This document shows positions 57,175 through 64,000 of a DNA stretch of 64,000 nucleotides, one piece after another. Numbering within the stretch: the stretch's first letter is position 1; each line of letters opens with the position of its first letter. The notes beneath the pieces are model-generated. The model was not told the DNA's origin. It did no database searches and saw only the letters and a list, made by a program, of their open reading frames with translations. The translations under genes and the position numbers were made by a program. The DNA comes from Accumulibacter sp. Lineage in GTDB: Bacteria; Pseudomonadota; Gammaproteobacteria; Burkholderiales; Rhodocyclaceae. Location: NCBI GenBank assembly GCA_024235695.1, contig JACKLX010000006.1, positions 124,001-188,000 on the forward strand, in the 5' to 3' direction.

Positions 57175-57228
57175 GGGAAGGGTCGAGGAACGGTCTGGTT
57201 CTGGCGCCAACGAGAATCGGAGAAGGCG

Positions 57229-58179
57229 ATGAACGATTTGGAAAACATCGGGTTGCCGGTGGCAGTTGAGCGTCAGCGGTTTCTCCTGGCGCCGCTGCTG
57301 GCGGTGCTGACGGGCCTCGTTGCGGCGCCGGCGGCGTTCGCCGACAGCTCGGGTGAGCAACTGGCATCGTACTACGATCGCCACATGGCGATCATCGGTG
57401 GCACGGCCTATGGCTGGAGCGGCAACGACCGGCCGACGGCGATGATCGCCGACGCCGTCCAGGTCGGCGTCGGCAAGGACACCTACTACGCCTTGCGCAT
57501 GGATGGCCGCTTGCTGAGCTGGTCGGGGTCACCGGCCAACGCCGCGTTGTTGATGCGCGACGTGGTGAGCTTCGCCGCCGGTAGCTCGGGATGGCTGGCG
57601 ATCAATCGCGGTGGCACCTTGTGGCAGGGCGAGGGCCGTGAGCCGCCACGAAAAATCGCCGAAAAAGTGATCGCCGCGGCGGTCGGCGACGGGACCGATT
57701 ACTACATCACGCAGGGCGGCGACCTCTACGTCCGCGGCGCCGCGAATCGTGGCCAGTACGGTGATGGTCGTTCGACCGGCAGCAGCGACTTCGTCAAGAC
57801 CGCGTCCGCGGCCGTTGCCGTCAAGGCGCACACCGGGCACGCGCTGTATCTCGACAAGAGCGGCGAAGTGTTCGGGACCGGTGGCAACATCCACGGTCCG
57901 CTCTCGGCACACGGCCTCGGTGACAAGGCACAGACCTGGGGTGCGATCCTCGGTGGTGTCAAGGGGATAGCCACCGGCGCGTCGCATTCGGCGGCGATAC
58001 GCGAGGACGGTTCGCTGTGGGCGTGGGGCAGGGGCTTCGCGATCGAGCCGACCCGCATCGCCGAAAACATCGTCGCCGTAGCGGCCGGCAACGGCATCAC
58101 CATCGCCTATGCCGCAGACGGCAAGCTGTGGGTGTGGGATGGCGGGCGCGGACCTCGCCGGCTGTCGGCGGGGAACTAG
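57229..58179 (+). CDS. Secreted RCC1-repeat-like beta-propeller protein
   Basis: 316 residues with a signal peptide (LLAPLLAVLTGLVAAPAAFA). RCC1-type blades of ~50 residues recur: VQVGVGKDTYYALRMDGRLL, VSFAAGSSGWLAINRGGTLW, IATGASHSAAIREDGSLWAW, VAVAAGNGITIAYAADGKLW. Presumed periplasmic or extracellular scaffold or sensor; no catalytic site seen. GAGAAGG precedes the start. Confidence 0.85.
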   Translation: MNDLENIGLPVAVERQRFLLAPLLAVLTGLVAAPAAFADSSGEQLASYYDRHMAIIGGTAYGWSGNDRPTAMIADAVQVGVGKDTYYALRMDGRLLSWSGSPANAALLMRDVVSFAAGSSGWLAINRGGTLWQGEGREPPRKIAEKVIAAAVGDGTDYYITQGGDLYVRGAANRGQYGDGRSTGSSDFVKTASAAVAVKAHTGHALYLDKSGEVFGTGGNIHGPLSAHGLGDKAQTWGAILGGVKGIATGASHSAAIREDGSLWAWGRGFAIEPTRIAENIVAVAAGNGITIAYAADGKLWVWDGGRGPRRLSAGN

Positions 58180-58256
58180 CGAAACAGCCGTCCGCTACGC
58201 GCGATTCGGCTGGTCAGCGGCACTGACGGTGCCGCTGAATGGCTGTCGCCGTGCCG

Positions 58257-58712
58257 TCAGACTCGAGCCGCGAAGTAACGGTCGGCGGCTGGCCAGTGCA
58301 TCGCCGGAGGAAGGAAGTTGCTCGACTGCAGGGCGGCGGCGAAGGCCTGATCGTCTTCTCTGATGTGACGCTCGAACCAGTACTCGGTGAAGCGCAGGAA
58401 GGAATGTGCGTCGTGGCCGCCATTGATCACGTCGCCGAAGGCCTTCCAGAGCAGGCGCAAGGTATTGGCGTGGATCTTGGCGTGATCGGCGAAGTCCAGG
58501 CCGGCTTCGGCGGCGATGCGCTCTTCGGTGGCGAAATGCTGCTCGAAGACGTCGAGCAAGGCGTGAAACTCGTCGATCGGGACGTAATCGCTTTCGAAGC
58601 AGGCCACCTTGAGCGACTCGATGCGGCTGAAGATGTCTTCGTGCTGGGCGTCGATTTCCGGCAAATCGACCAACAGTGCCTCCGGTAATAACGGTGAACG
58701 GCCAATCTCCAT
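58257..58712 (-). CDS. Bacteriohemerythrin
   Basis: 151 residues forming a four-helix bundle. Di-iron ligands are His24 (DAQHEDIF), His59 and Glu63 (EQHFATEE), His77 and His81 (DHAKIHANTL), and His116 with Asp121 (RHIREDD), the complete H-HxxxE-HxxxH-HxxxxD set. It binds O2 and may serve as oxygen store or sensor. AGGAGAC precedes the start. TATACT at 58759-58764 (leftward) is a possible -10. Confidence 0.93.
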   Translation of the reverse strand: MEIGRSPLLPEALLVDLPEIDAQHEDIFSRIESLKVACFESDYVPIDEFHALLDVFEQHFATEERIAAEAGLDFADHAKIHANTLRLLWKAFGDVINGGHDAHSFLRFTEYWFERHIREDDQAFAAALQSSNFLPPAMHWPAADRYFAARV

Positions 58713-58906
58713 TGCTAGTCTCCTCTCGATGGATCAAGTGGTTTCTCGTTATCACACAAGTATAGGAACAGAAGGCGCAGAATTCCAGGGAAACTTAATT
58801 TAAGTCAAATATCTGCCGTGACATGAGGACGGCCACGGCTGAGGACTGCACGGCCGGCGCCGGGGGGTGGCCAAGGCTGCTCGCTGCCGCGACCGTCGCG
58901 GACAGC

Positions 58907-59866
58907 CTACTCGCCGGCATCGCTCCAGCCGGTTCGCCGCCGAACGAAACGCGTGATGTGATCGATCGCCAGGCTGGCTTCGGGAAGGAACTGGGCGATC
59001 TGGAAAGCATGCGGCACCTCGGGCCATAGCTCCAGTTCGACGTCCACGTCGGCCGCGTGCGCCTTTTCGGCGGCGCGAACCGCTTCGTCACGCAGCAGTT
59101 CGTTGTTGCCGGCCTGCAGGAACAGCGGCGGAAAGCCGTGGAAATCGGCAAACATCGGCGACACTTCCGGATTGATGTACTGCTGCGGCGATTGCACGTA
59201 GCAACGACGCAGGACCAGTAGCGTGCGCAAGTGAAGCATTGGGTCCTTGCCATCGTAATCGGCCATGCTGGGGCTGGTGAGGGTGCAGTCGAGCGCCGGC
59301 GAAAGCAGTACCGCGCAGGCTGGCAAGGGCTCGCCGGCGGCCTTTGCCCGGTGGATCGTCACCAGCGCGAGATTGCCGCCGGCAGAGTCGCCAGCGATCA
59401 CCATGCTCCTCGGATCCATTCGTTGTGCGAGCAGTGCGCGGTAGACGCGATGGCAATCGTCGGGCGCCGCCGGAAACGGCTCTTCGGGCGCCAGGCGGTA
59501 ATCGGGGATCAGGGCGCGCGCGCCGAGGTGCCGACACAGGCGTGACACCAGTCCGGCGTGCGCGTTCGGAAAGCGGAAAGCGAATGAGCCGCCGTGCAGG
59601 TAGAGGATGACGCGCTCGTCCCGGCTCGACGGCACGGTGAGCCATTCGGCCGCTACCCCGCCGCAGTCGACCGGCATTCGCCGCACGTCGGACGCAAGCT
59701 TGAAATAGCGGCTGTCGATCTCCTCGTAGTCGCGCCGCAAGCTCACCACCTCCGATTCATGCGCCACCTGGCGACGCGTCGTCAGCCGCAGCAGCGCGTT
59801 GAGCGCCCGCGTTTGCCAGCTTGGCCGCAGTTCGATCGTCCGGCGGTAGTCGGTCGGCTTGTCCAT
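58907..59866 (-). CDS. Hormone-sensitive-lipase-family alpha/beta hydrolase
   Basis: 319 residues from MDKPTDYRRT. The oxyanion motif HGGSF is at 91-95, catalytic Ser161 lies in GDSAGG, and His in EVPHAFQI with Asp in GNNELLRDEA complete the triad. It probably hydrolyses short- to medium-chain esters. A longer frame upstream to 60130 is Arg-rich and not similar. Leftward, as are the neighbouring hydrolase and peptidase genes. Confidence 0.91.
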   Translation of the reverse strand: MDKPTDYRRTIELRPSWQTRALNALLRLTTRRQVAHESEVVSLRRDYEEIDSRYFKLASDVRRMPVDCGGVAAEWLTVPSSRDERVILYLHGGSFAFRFPNAHAGLVSRLCRHLGARALIPDYRLAPEEPFPAAPDDCHRVYRALLAQRMDPRSMVIAGDSAGGNLALVTIHRAKAAGEPLPACAVLLSPALDCTLTSPSMADYDGKDPMLHLRTLLVLRRCYVQSPQQYINPEVSPMFADFHGFPPLFLQAGNNELLRDEAVRAAEKAHAADVDVELELWPEVPHAFQIAQFLPEASLAIDHITRFVRRRTGWSDAGE

Positions 59867-59996
59867 GCTGCAGGCTAGCTCTTTTCGCGGCTGCCCGCAG
59901 GCCCGCGACGGTGCGCGCGAGGCTCGCGCCAGGACCCGCCGGCAAGCGTCGCGGCGCCCGGCCAAGACGCGGACGACTGGTGATCGTGGCCGCCGC

Positions 59997-61145
59997 TCAC
60001 GGACAGCCACCACACGCGCTCGCGGCGACGCGCAAGGCTCCGGCCGTCGGCTGCGGGCCGGCGATGATTGCGGCCTGCGTGCTTTCACCTGTCGCGGCGA
60101 CGGTTCGCTGCAACAGCTCGCGCCGAGCATCGCTGTCGAGCGCCGCGAGCCTGGCGACGCGTTGGTAGAAGCGCGGCAAGTCGTGCTGCTCGTCGTCGAG
60201 CAGACGCTCGAAGGCCGGCAGCCATTCGCTGTAGAGCGCCAGCGAGACCAGTTTGGCGTTGTTCAGATCGTCGGCAAAGAAGGGATCGTAGCCGCTGTAA
60301 CCACCCCAGCTGGTCTTCAGATCTGCGTAGTCGCGGCGCAGCGCGGCGAACAGCTCGGCCTTGCCGTGACGTTGCTCGCTGGCTGACAGATCGCTGGCAT
60401 AGAGCGCCGCGAACTTTCGGCGGTAGTCGCGCATCAGGGCCATGACGGCTGCCTTGCGCGCCTGTTGGGTCGCGAAGGCGGCGCGCGTTTCGGCTGTGGC
60501 ATGGCTGGCCAGCCAGCGCCGCATGCCTTCACGTTCCACCGCGGTGGCGAAGGACTCGTTGAAAACGGTGTCGCCCTCGACGAACAGCAACTGGTGCGCC
60601 AGTTCATGGAACACCGTTCGCGCCACCTCCTGCGTGCCCAGACGCAGGAAGGTATTCAACACCGGGTCGTCGAAATAGCCCAGCGTGGAGTAAGCGGGGA
60701 CGCCGCCGACGAAGGTGTCGTAGCCCTCCTGACGCAATTGCGCGGCGAGGCGCTCGGCGTCCTGCCGCTGGTAATAGCCGCGGTAGTTGACGCAGCCGAC
60801 CATCAACAGGCACCAGCGCTTGCCGTCGAGCGACAGCTCGGGCGCCGCGAAGACGTTCCACACGGCGTAGGGGCGCCCGAGGTCGGCGTAGGAGCGGTAG
60901 CTGCCATTGTCGGGCAGCGCCAGCTCGCGGCTGGCAAACTCGCGGATCGCCTGGACGTCCGCCAACTGTCGCTTGAGCAGCGCATCGCTCGCCGGATGGC
61001 CGATCAGCTCGTCGATCGGCACCGCCGCGCGCATTACCGCAAAATGCCCGTTGATCGCCTGCGCATAATAGGTGGCGTTGCTGCAGCCGGCCAGCAGCAG
61101 CGCCAGCAGCAGCGGCCAGACCGGCATGCGGAAGCTAGGCGTCAT
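59997..61145 (-). CDS. Putative zinc aminopeptidase lipoprotein (Pfam Aminopep family)
   Basis: 382 residues. Lipobox LLAGC places Cys21 as the lipidated residue after a signal peptide (VWPLLLALLLAG). The zinc motif HELAHQ (180-185) is followed by NESFA as the likely third-ligand region, typical of the DUF2265/Aminopep family. Expected in the outer or inner membrane facing the periplasm. The start overlaps the upstream hydrolase gene by 11 bp. Confidence 0.88.
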   Translation of the reverse strand: MTPSFRMPVWPLLLALLLAGCSNATYYAQAINGHFAVMRAAVPIDELIGHPASDALLKRQLADVQAIREFASRELALPDNGSYRSYADLGRPYAVWNVFAAPELSLDGKRWCLLMVGCVNYRGYYQRQDAERLAAQLRQEGYDTFVGGVPAYSTLGYFDDPVLNTFLRLGTQEVARTVFHELAHQLLFVEGDTVFNESFATAVEREGMRRWLASHATAETRAAFATQQARKAAVMALMRDYRRKFAALYASDLSASEQRHGKAELFAALRRDYADLKTSWGGYSGYDPFFADDLNNAKLVSLALYSEWLPAFERLLDDEQHDLPRFYQRVARLAALDSDARRELLQRTVAATGESTQAAIIAGPQPTAGALRVAASACGGCP

Positions 61146-61854
61146 GGCGAAAGCGGCCGGTTTCGAGGAAGGACATCAGCTGGGCGGCACAAGCTCGTGA
61201 GGCGAGCATCTGCGAGTGGGCAATCGGCAGGGCGATGAAGTCGGCGGCAGCGGGCAAGCGTGTTTCGTTCAGCGCCACGACGCCGTCGTTGGGCTGCGGC
61301 AGCCCCGGCACGACGCGTCCGAGGCCGACGCTGCGCGTGCCGGCGATCACCCCGACGGCGACCGTCGATGGCGGCACGATGGCTGCCCCGGCCGGGCGAG
61401 ACATCCACTCCATGAGCGAGCGGCCGAGCAGCGCCGGCAGGCCGGTCACTCGCGCCAGCCGGCGCGCGCAATGGCTGTCGACGCAGGGGGTGCCGAGCAG
61501 CACCAGCCGTCGCACGCGAGGATCGGGCACTGGCGTCAGCGCCTCCAGGATGATCAGGCCGCCAAGGCTGTGGCCGACCAGATGGATGTCGCTCGCGGCG
61601 GTCGCCGCAATGAAGCGTCGCAGCGCCTGTGCGTTCTCCGAAAGCGTTGCGCGGACGCTGGCGTAGGCGAAGCGGCGCACCCGGTAGCCGGCCTTCTGCA
61701 GCCAACGGCCGTGCACGGCGAATACCGCCGCCGGGGTCCACAGACCATGCACCAGAATCACCGTCGCGCGGCCGGGCCGGCGGCGATACGGCGCGTCGCC
61801 ATGGCGGGCTTGCGGTACTGTCGAGCAGTCCCTGCGGTCGGCGAGTGGGTTCAT
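61135..61854 (-). CDS. PGAP1/lipase-like alpha/beta hydrolase
   Basis: 239 residues. ATVILVHGLWTPAAVF is the oxyanion region, the nucleophile elbow is GHSLGG, and a late His (PIAHSQM) completes the triad. It resembles small lipases/esterases. It overlaps the aminopeptidase lipoprotein gene by 11 bp and lies 79 bp after panE, so a single leftward transcript is plausible. Confidence 0.88.
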   Translation of the reverse strand: MNPLADRRDCSTVPQARHGDAPYRRRPGRATVILVHGLWTPAAVFAVHGRWLQKAGYRVRRFAYASVRATLSENAQALRRFIAATAASDIHLVGHSLGGLIILEALTPVPDPRVRRLVLLGTPCVDSHCARRLARVTGLPALLGRSLMEWMSRPAGAAIVPPSTVAVGVIAGTRSVGLGRVVPGLPQPNDGVVALNETRLPAAADFIALPIAHSQMLASRACAAQLMSFLETGRFRHDA

Positions 61855-61933
61855 CCGGCCTCGGCGATCGGCTCGCAGGTCGATGGCTCCGGCCAGTCAG
61901 CGAGCCGCGAACCCCTGGCGGAATGCCTTGAAG

Positions 61934-62851
61934 TCAAGTCAGGGCACCCGCGCGTTGGCCGTGCGAGCGCGATTCGAGCAGCTTGACGAGGCTGTGCAGA
62001 ACGCGATTGACCGGCGTGGCGATGCCCAGAGCTTCGCCTCTGCGGACGATGTAGCCATTCAGATGGTCGATCTCGCTGCGCTTGTGGCGCGCCAGATCCT
62101 GCGCCGTCGACGATAGCTGGCCAGGCATCGTGCGGGCGATACGTTCGACCGCCGGCCAGCTGTCGTCGGCCATGCTCACCCCTTCGCCGCGGGCCACCGC
62201 CAGGCACTCCTGGACGATGGCGCGCATCACGTCTTCGACACCTTCGCCCTGTACCAGTCGGCCGTAGGGCAGCTGGCTGATCGCCGACAAGGCGTTGTAG
62301 ACGCAATTGAGCAGCAGTTTGGCCCACAGCGCACCGGCGACGTTGTCGGAAACCTCCACCGGCACCGCCGCCTCGGCAAACAGCGTCACCAGGCCGTCGC
62401 TCGACGGTGACGGTCCGATCACCAGTTCTCCGCGGCCATGATGTTTGACGTGCCCGGGTGCCGCCATCTCGGTGGCGACGTAGACCACCGCCGGCGCGAC
62501 GTCGTGCTGCAGCAGCGTTTGCAGCCGCACGGCATTGTCGACACCGTTCTGTAGACTCAGGACCAGCGCGTCCCGGTCGAGGTGCCCGGCAAGCGCCGCG
62601 CCCGCCGTCTCGGTGTCGGTCGACTTGACGCAGCAGAGAACCAGCTTCGCGCCATGCACGGCGCTGGCGTCGGTGCTGGCCTGCATCGGCAGCCGCGCCT
62701 GGAACGACTGGCTGTCGATCAGCAGGCCGTCGCGACGGATCGCGGCGACGTGCCTGGTGCGCCCGATCAGCACCACTTCGTGGCCGGCGCGGGCGAGCAT
62801 CCCGCCGTAGTAGCAGCCGACGGCGCCGGCGCCCATCACCGCAATCCTCAT
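61934..62851 (-). CDS. panE: 2-Dehydropantoate 2-reductase (ketopantoate reductase)
   Basis: 305 residues. N-terminal NADPH motif GAGAVGCYYGG (8-18), then LVLCCVKSTDTETA, SLQNGVDN, and the catalytic-domain segment GALWAKLLLNCVYNALSAIS with the conserved Lys and Asn. It makes pantoate for coenzyme A synthesis. Paralogues in this family act on other 2-oxoacids. Its ATG overlaps the stop of the SLOG-TIR gene by 4 bp (ATGA). Confidence 0.91.
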   Translation of the reverse strand: MRIAVMGAGAVGCYYGGMLARAGHEVVLIGRTRHVAAIRRDGLLIDSQSFQARLPMQASTDASAVHGAKLVLCCVKSTDTETAGAALAGHLDRDALVLSLQNGVDNAVRLQTLLQHDVAPAVVYVATEMAAPGHVKHHGRGELVIGPSPSSDGLVTLFAEAAVPVEVSDNVAGALWAKLLLNCVYNALSAISQLPYGRLVQGEGVEDVMRAIVQECLAVARGEGVSMADDSWPAVERIARTMPGQLSSTAQDLARHKRSEIDHLNGYIVRRGEALGIATPVNRVLHSLVKLLESRSHGQRAGALT

Positions 62852-63978
62852 ACTTCTCCTTTGCCGCCCCGGTCAGACTCGGCTCGACGTGCCTCCTGAT
62901 GGTGACCGATGACCGCCTCGATCTCGCGAATCAGAAGGCTCATGGTCGGTCCCCAGCTGCCGTTGTCGATGGTCGTTGCCTGAAAGCGCAGCAGCGTGCG
63001 CAGCGCCTCCGGAAGTTGCGACTCGTCCGGCAGTCCGGCACCCTCGACGAGCAGCGGGAAGATCGCCTTTCGCTGTTCGATCAGGGCGATGATCTCGCCA
63101 CGCACGACGTCGGCGGGATCGTGCAGGCGCGGTGGCCTGCCGTCGGCGCCGGCGCTGACCCACGATCGGCCGATGACGATCACGCCGGCCTTGCTCGCCT
63201 GCAGCGCGCCGGCGATCGATTCGTCCCAGGCGCTGCTCGGCGCGATGTCGCTGATGTCGAGGAAGACCCGGCGCTCGCCGAAATGCTCCGCCAGGTCGTG
63301 TGCGATGCGGCCGCTGGCCGCCGGCGCGTCGTTGCGGCGGTACGAGATGAAGACGTCCGGCGCTTCCGCCAGCGTGCCGCGCAGCAGGTTCAGCAACTGG
63401 CCGGTGCCGCTCACCCAGGGCTCGGCCAGTCGCAGGAATTGCGAACGGCTGACACCCGGTACCGGGTGTCCGTCCCAGGTCTTGAGTATTTCCTGAAAGA
63501 CGTAGTCCGAGTTGCCGGTGAGACCGCCCATGAAGGGCAGGGGAAAGACCGGCTTGCCCTGCTCGATGACCCGCCGGGCGATGTCCAGCGCGCCACGGCC
63601 GCCACCGACCATCACCGCGGCATCGCAGCGAACGACCGCTTCGCGCTTCCACGCCTCGACGTCGGCGACGCTGACCAGGCATTCTTCCGCCGGTGCCGCG
63701 TAACCGGGCAGCGGCAGGCCGCCGCGCTCGAAGATACGGGCCCAGCCCAGCGATATCTGCCGGAATGCGCCTGGCGGCGACTCGCCGCGCTCGGCGAGTG
63801 CGGCGCAAAAGGAGTCGGCGACCCAATAGTCGATACCCGTCGAGTTGCCGGTGACCAGTCCAAAACCGGCTTCCGCCAGCGTCGTACCGATCATTCGTGC
63901 GACGCGGCGCTTCGCCGGCGTGACCCAGCCGGTACCGATGACCAGAACGAACTTCCTGCGGCTATCGCTCATTGGCAT
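62848..63978 (-). CDS. SLOG-TIR fusion protein (putative nucleotide-signalling effector)
   Basis: 376 residues. Residues ~8-165 are a SLOG/LOG-like Rossmann domain: VLVIGTGWVTPAKRRVARMI, FGLVTGNSTGIDYWVAD, AVMVGGGRGALDIARRVIEQ, KPVFPLPF. Residues ~208-355 are a TIR domain: DVFISYRRNDAPAASGRIAH, VFLDISDIAPSSAWDESI, with Glu253 two residues after Trp251 in the position of the NAD-cleaving Glu. SLOG domains sense NAD-derived ligands in Thoeris ThsA. Start may be 63978 or 63972; neither has a strong site. Overlap with panE implies coupling. What lies upstream is outside the window. Confidence 0.82.
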   Translation of the reverse strand: MPMSDSRRKFVLVIGTGWVTPAKRRVARMIGTTLAEAGFGLVTGNSTGIDYWVADSFCAALAERGESPPGAFRQISLGWARIFERGGLPLPGYAAPAEECLVSVADVEAWKREAVVRCDAAVMVGGGRGALDIARRVIEQGKPVFPLPFMGGLTGNSDYVFQEILKTWDGHPVPGVSRSQFLRLAEPWVSGTGQLLNLLRGTLAEAPDVFISYRRNDAPAASGRIAHDLAEHFGERRVFLDISDIAPSSAWDESIAGALQASKAGVIVIGRSWVSAGADGRPPRLHDPADVVRGEIIALIEQRKAIFPLLVEGAGLPDESQLPEALRTLLRFQATTIDNGSWGPTMSLLIREIEAVIGHHQEARRAESDRGGKGEV

Positions 63979-64000
63979 TCACGGTCTTGTCTTGCAGTGC

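Overview
The window is 64 kb of very GC-rich, gene-dense bacterial chromosome. A phasin, a wax-ester/TAG synthase, a GcvA-type LysR regulator, two YceI proteins next to cytochrome b561, and FabI point to a betaproteobacterium. A Rhodocyclales or Candidatus Accumulibacter-like host is my best inference, but no rRNA or marker phylogeny is available here to prove it. A menB-menC pair indicates some menaquinone synthesis, which is not universal in this class.

Layout. 1-8 kb: mutS (cut by the window edge), an MscS channel, a UvrD-like helicase and menB-menC. 8-15 kb: a CrbS/MxtR-like sensory operon made of a small membrane protein, a sodium/solute-symporter-histidine kinase, a single-domain response regulator, a pseudokinase-exonuclease fusion and a CBS-DUF294 nucleotidyltransferase. 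15-20 kb: a thioesterase, three tandem paralogous mini-proteins divergent from a LysR regulator, and a phasin divergent from a WS/DGAT acyltransferase (carbon storage). 20-24.8 kb: a Vgb-like propeller protein, a small DRR-rich protein with its terminator, rarA, serS and a tRNA-Ser(CGA).

24.8-34.1 kb is an accessory island starting right after tRNA-Ser. It holds an IS21 element whose istB was cut by an IS5-type fragment, and a complete 3278-bp Tn552/Tn5053-like transposon with four genes, TG..CA ends and a 5-bp target duplication (CCTGG). It continues with a Phd antitoxin and frameshifted RelE/ParE toxin, an IS4 element with recognisable 21-bp inverted ends that carries a 5'-truncated group II intron, and finally a TIR-domain protein.

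34-64 kb returns to housekeeping and stress genes: fabI, SulP, DJ-1, acnA, MFS, SDR/dioxygenase, b561-yceI-yceI, CDGSH, a RutE-like nitroreductase, a CpdA-like phosphodiesterase, a GCS2-like ligase with an M14 peptidase, hemerythrin, hydrolases and panE. Two putative conflict modules are set among these. One is a patatin phospholipase overlapping a gene for a deoxyribohydrolase-like plus TPR-S (TRAFs-binding) protein, which has the domain order of the N-terminus of animal ASK kinases; it lies downstream of an MscK-like channel. The other is a SLOG-TIR fusion that overlaps panE by 4 bp.

The strongest candidates for an undescribed system are the patatin/ASK-like operon and the SLOG-TIR gene. 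The island TIR protein, whose C-terminal domain resembles the ASK-like protein's N-terminal domain, may belong to the same biology.
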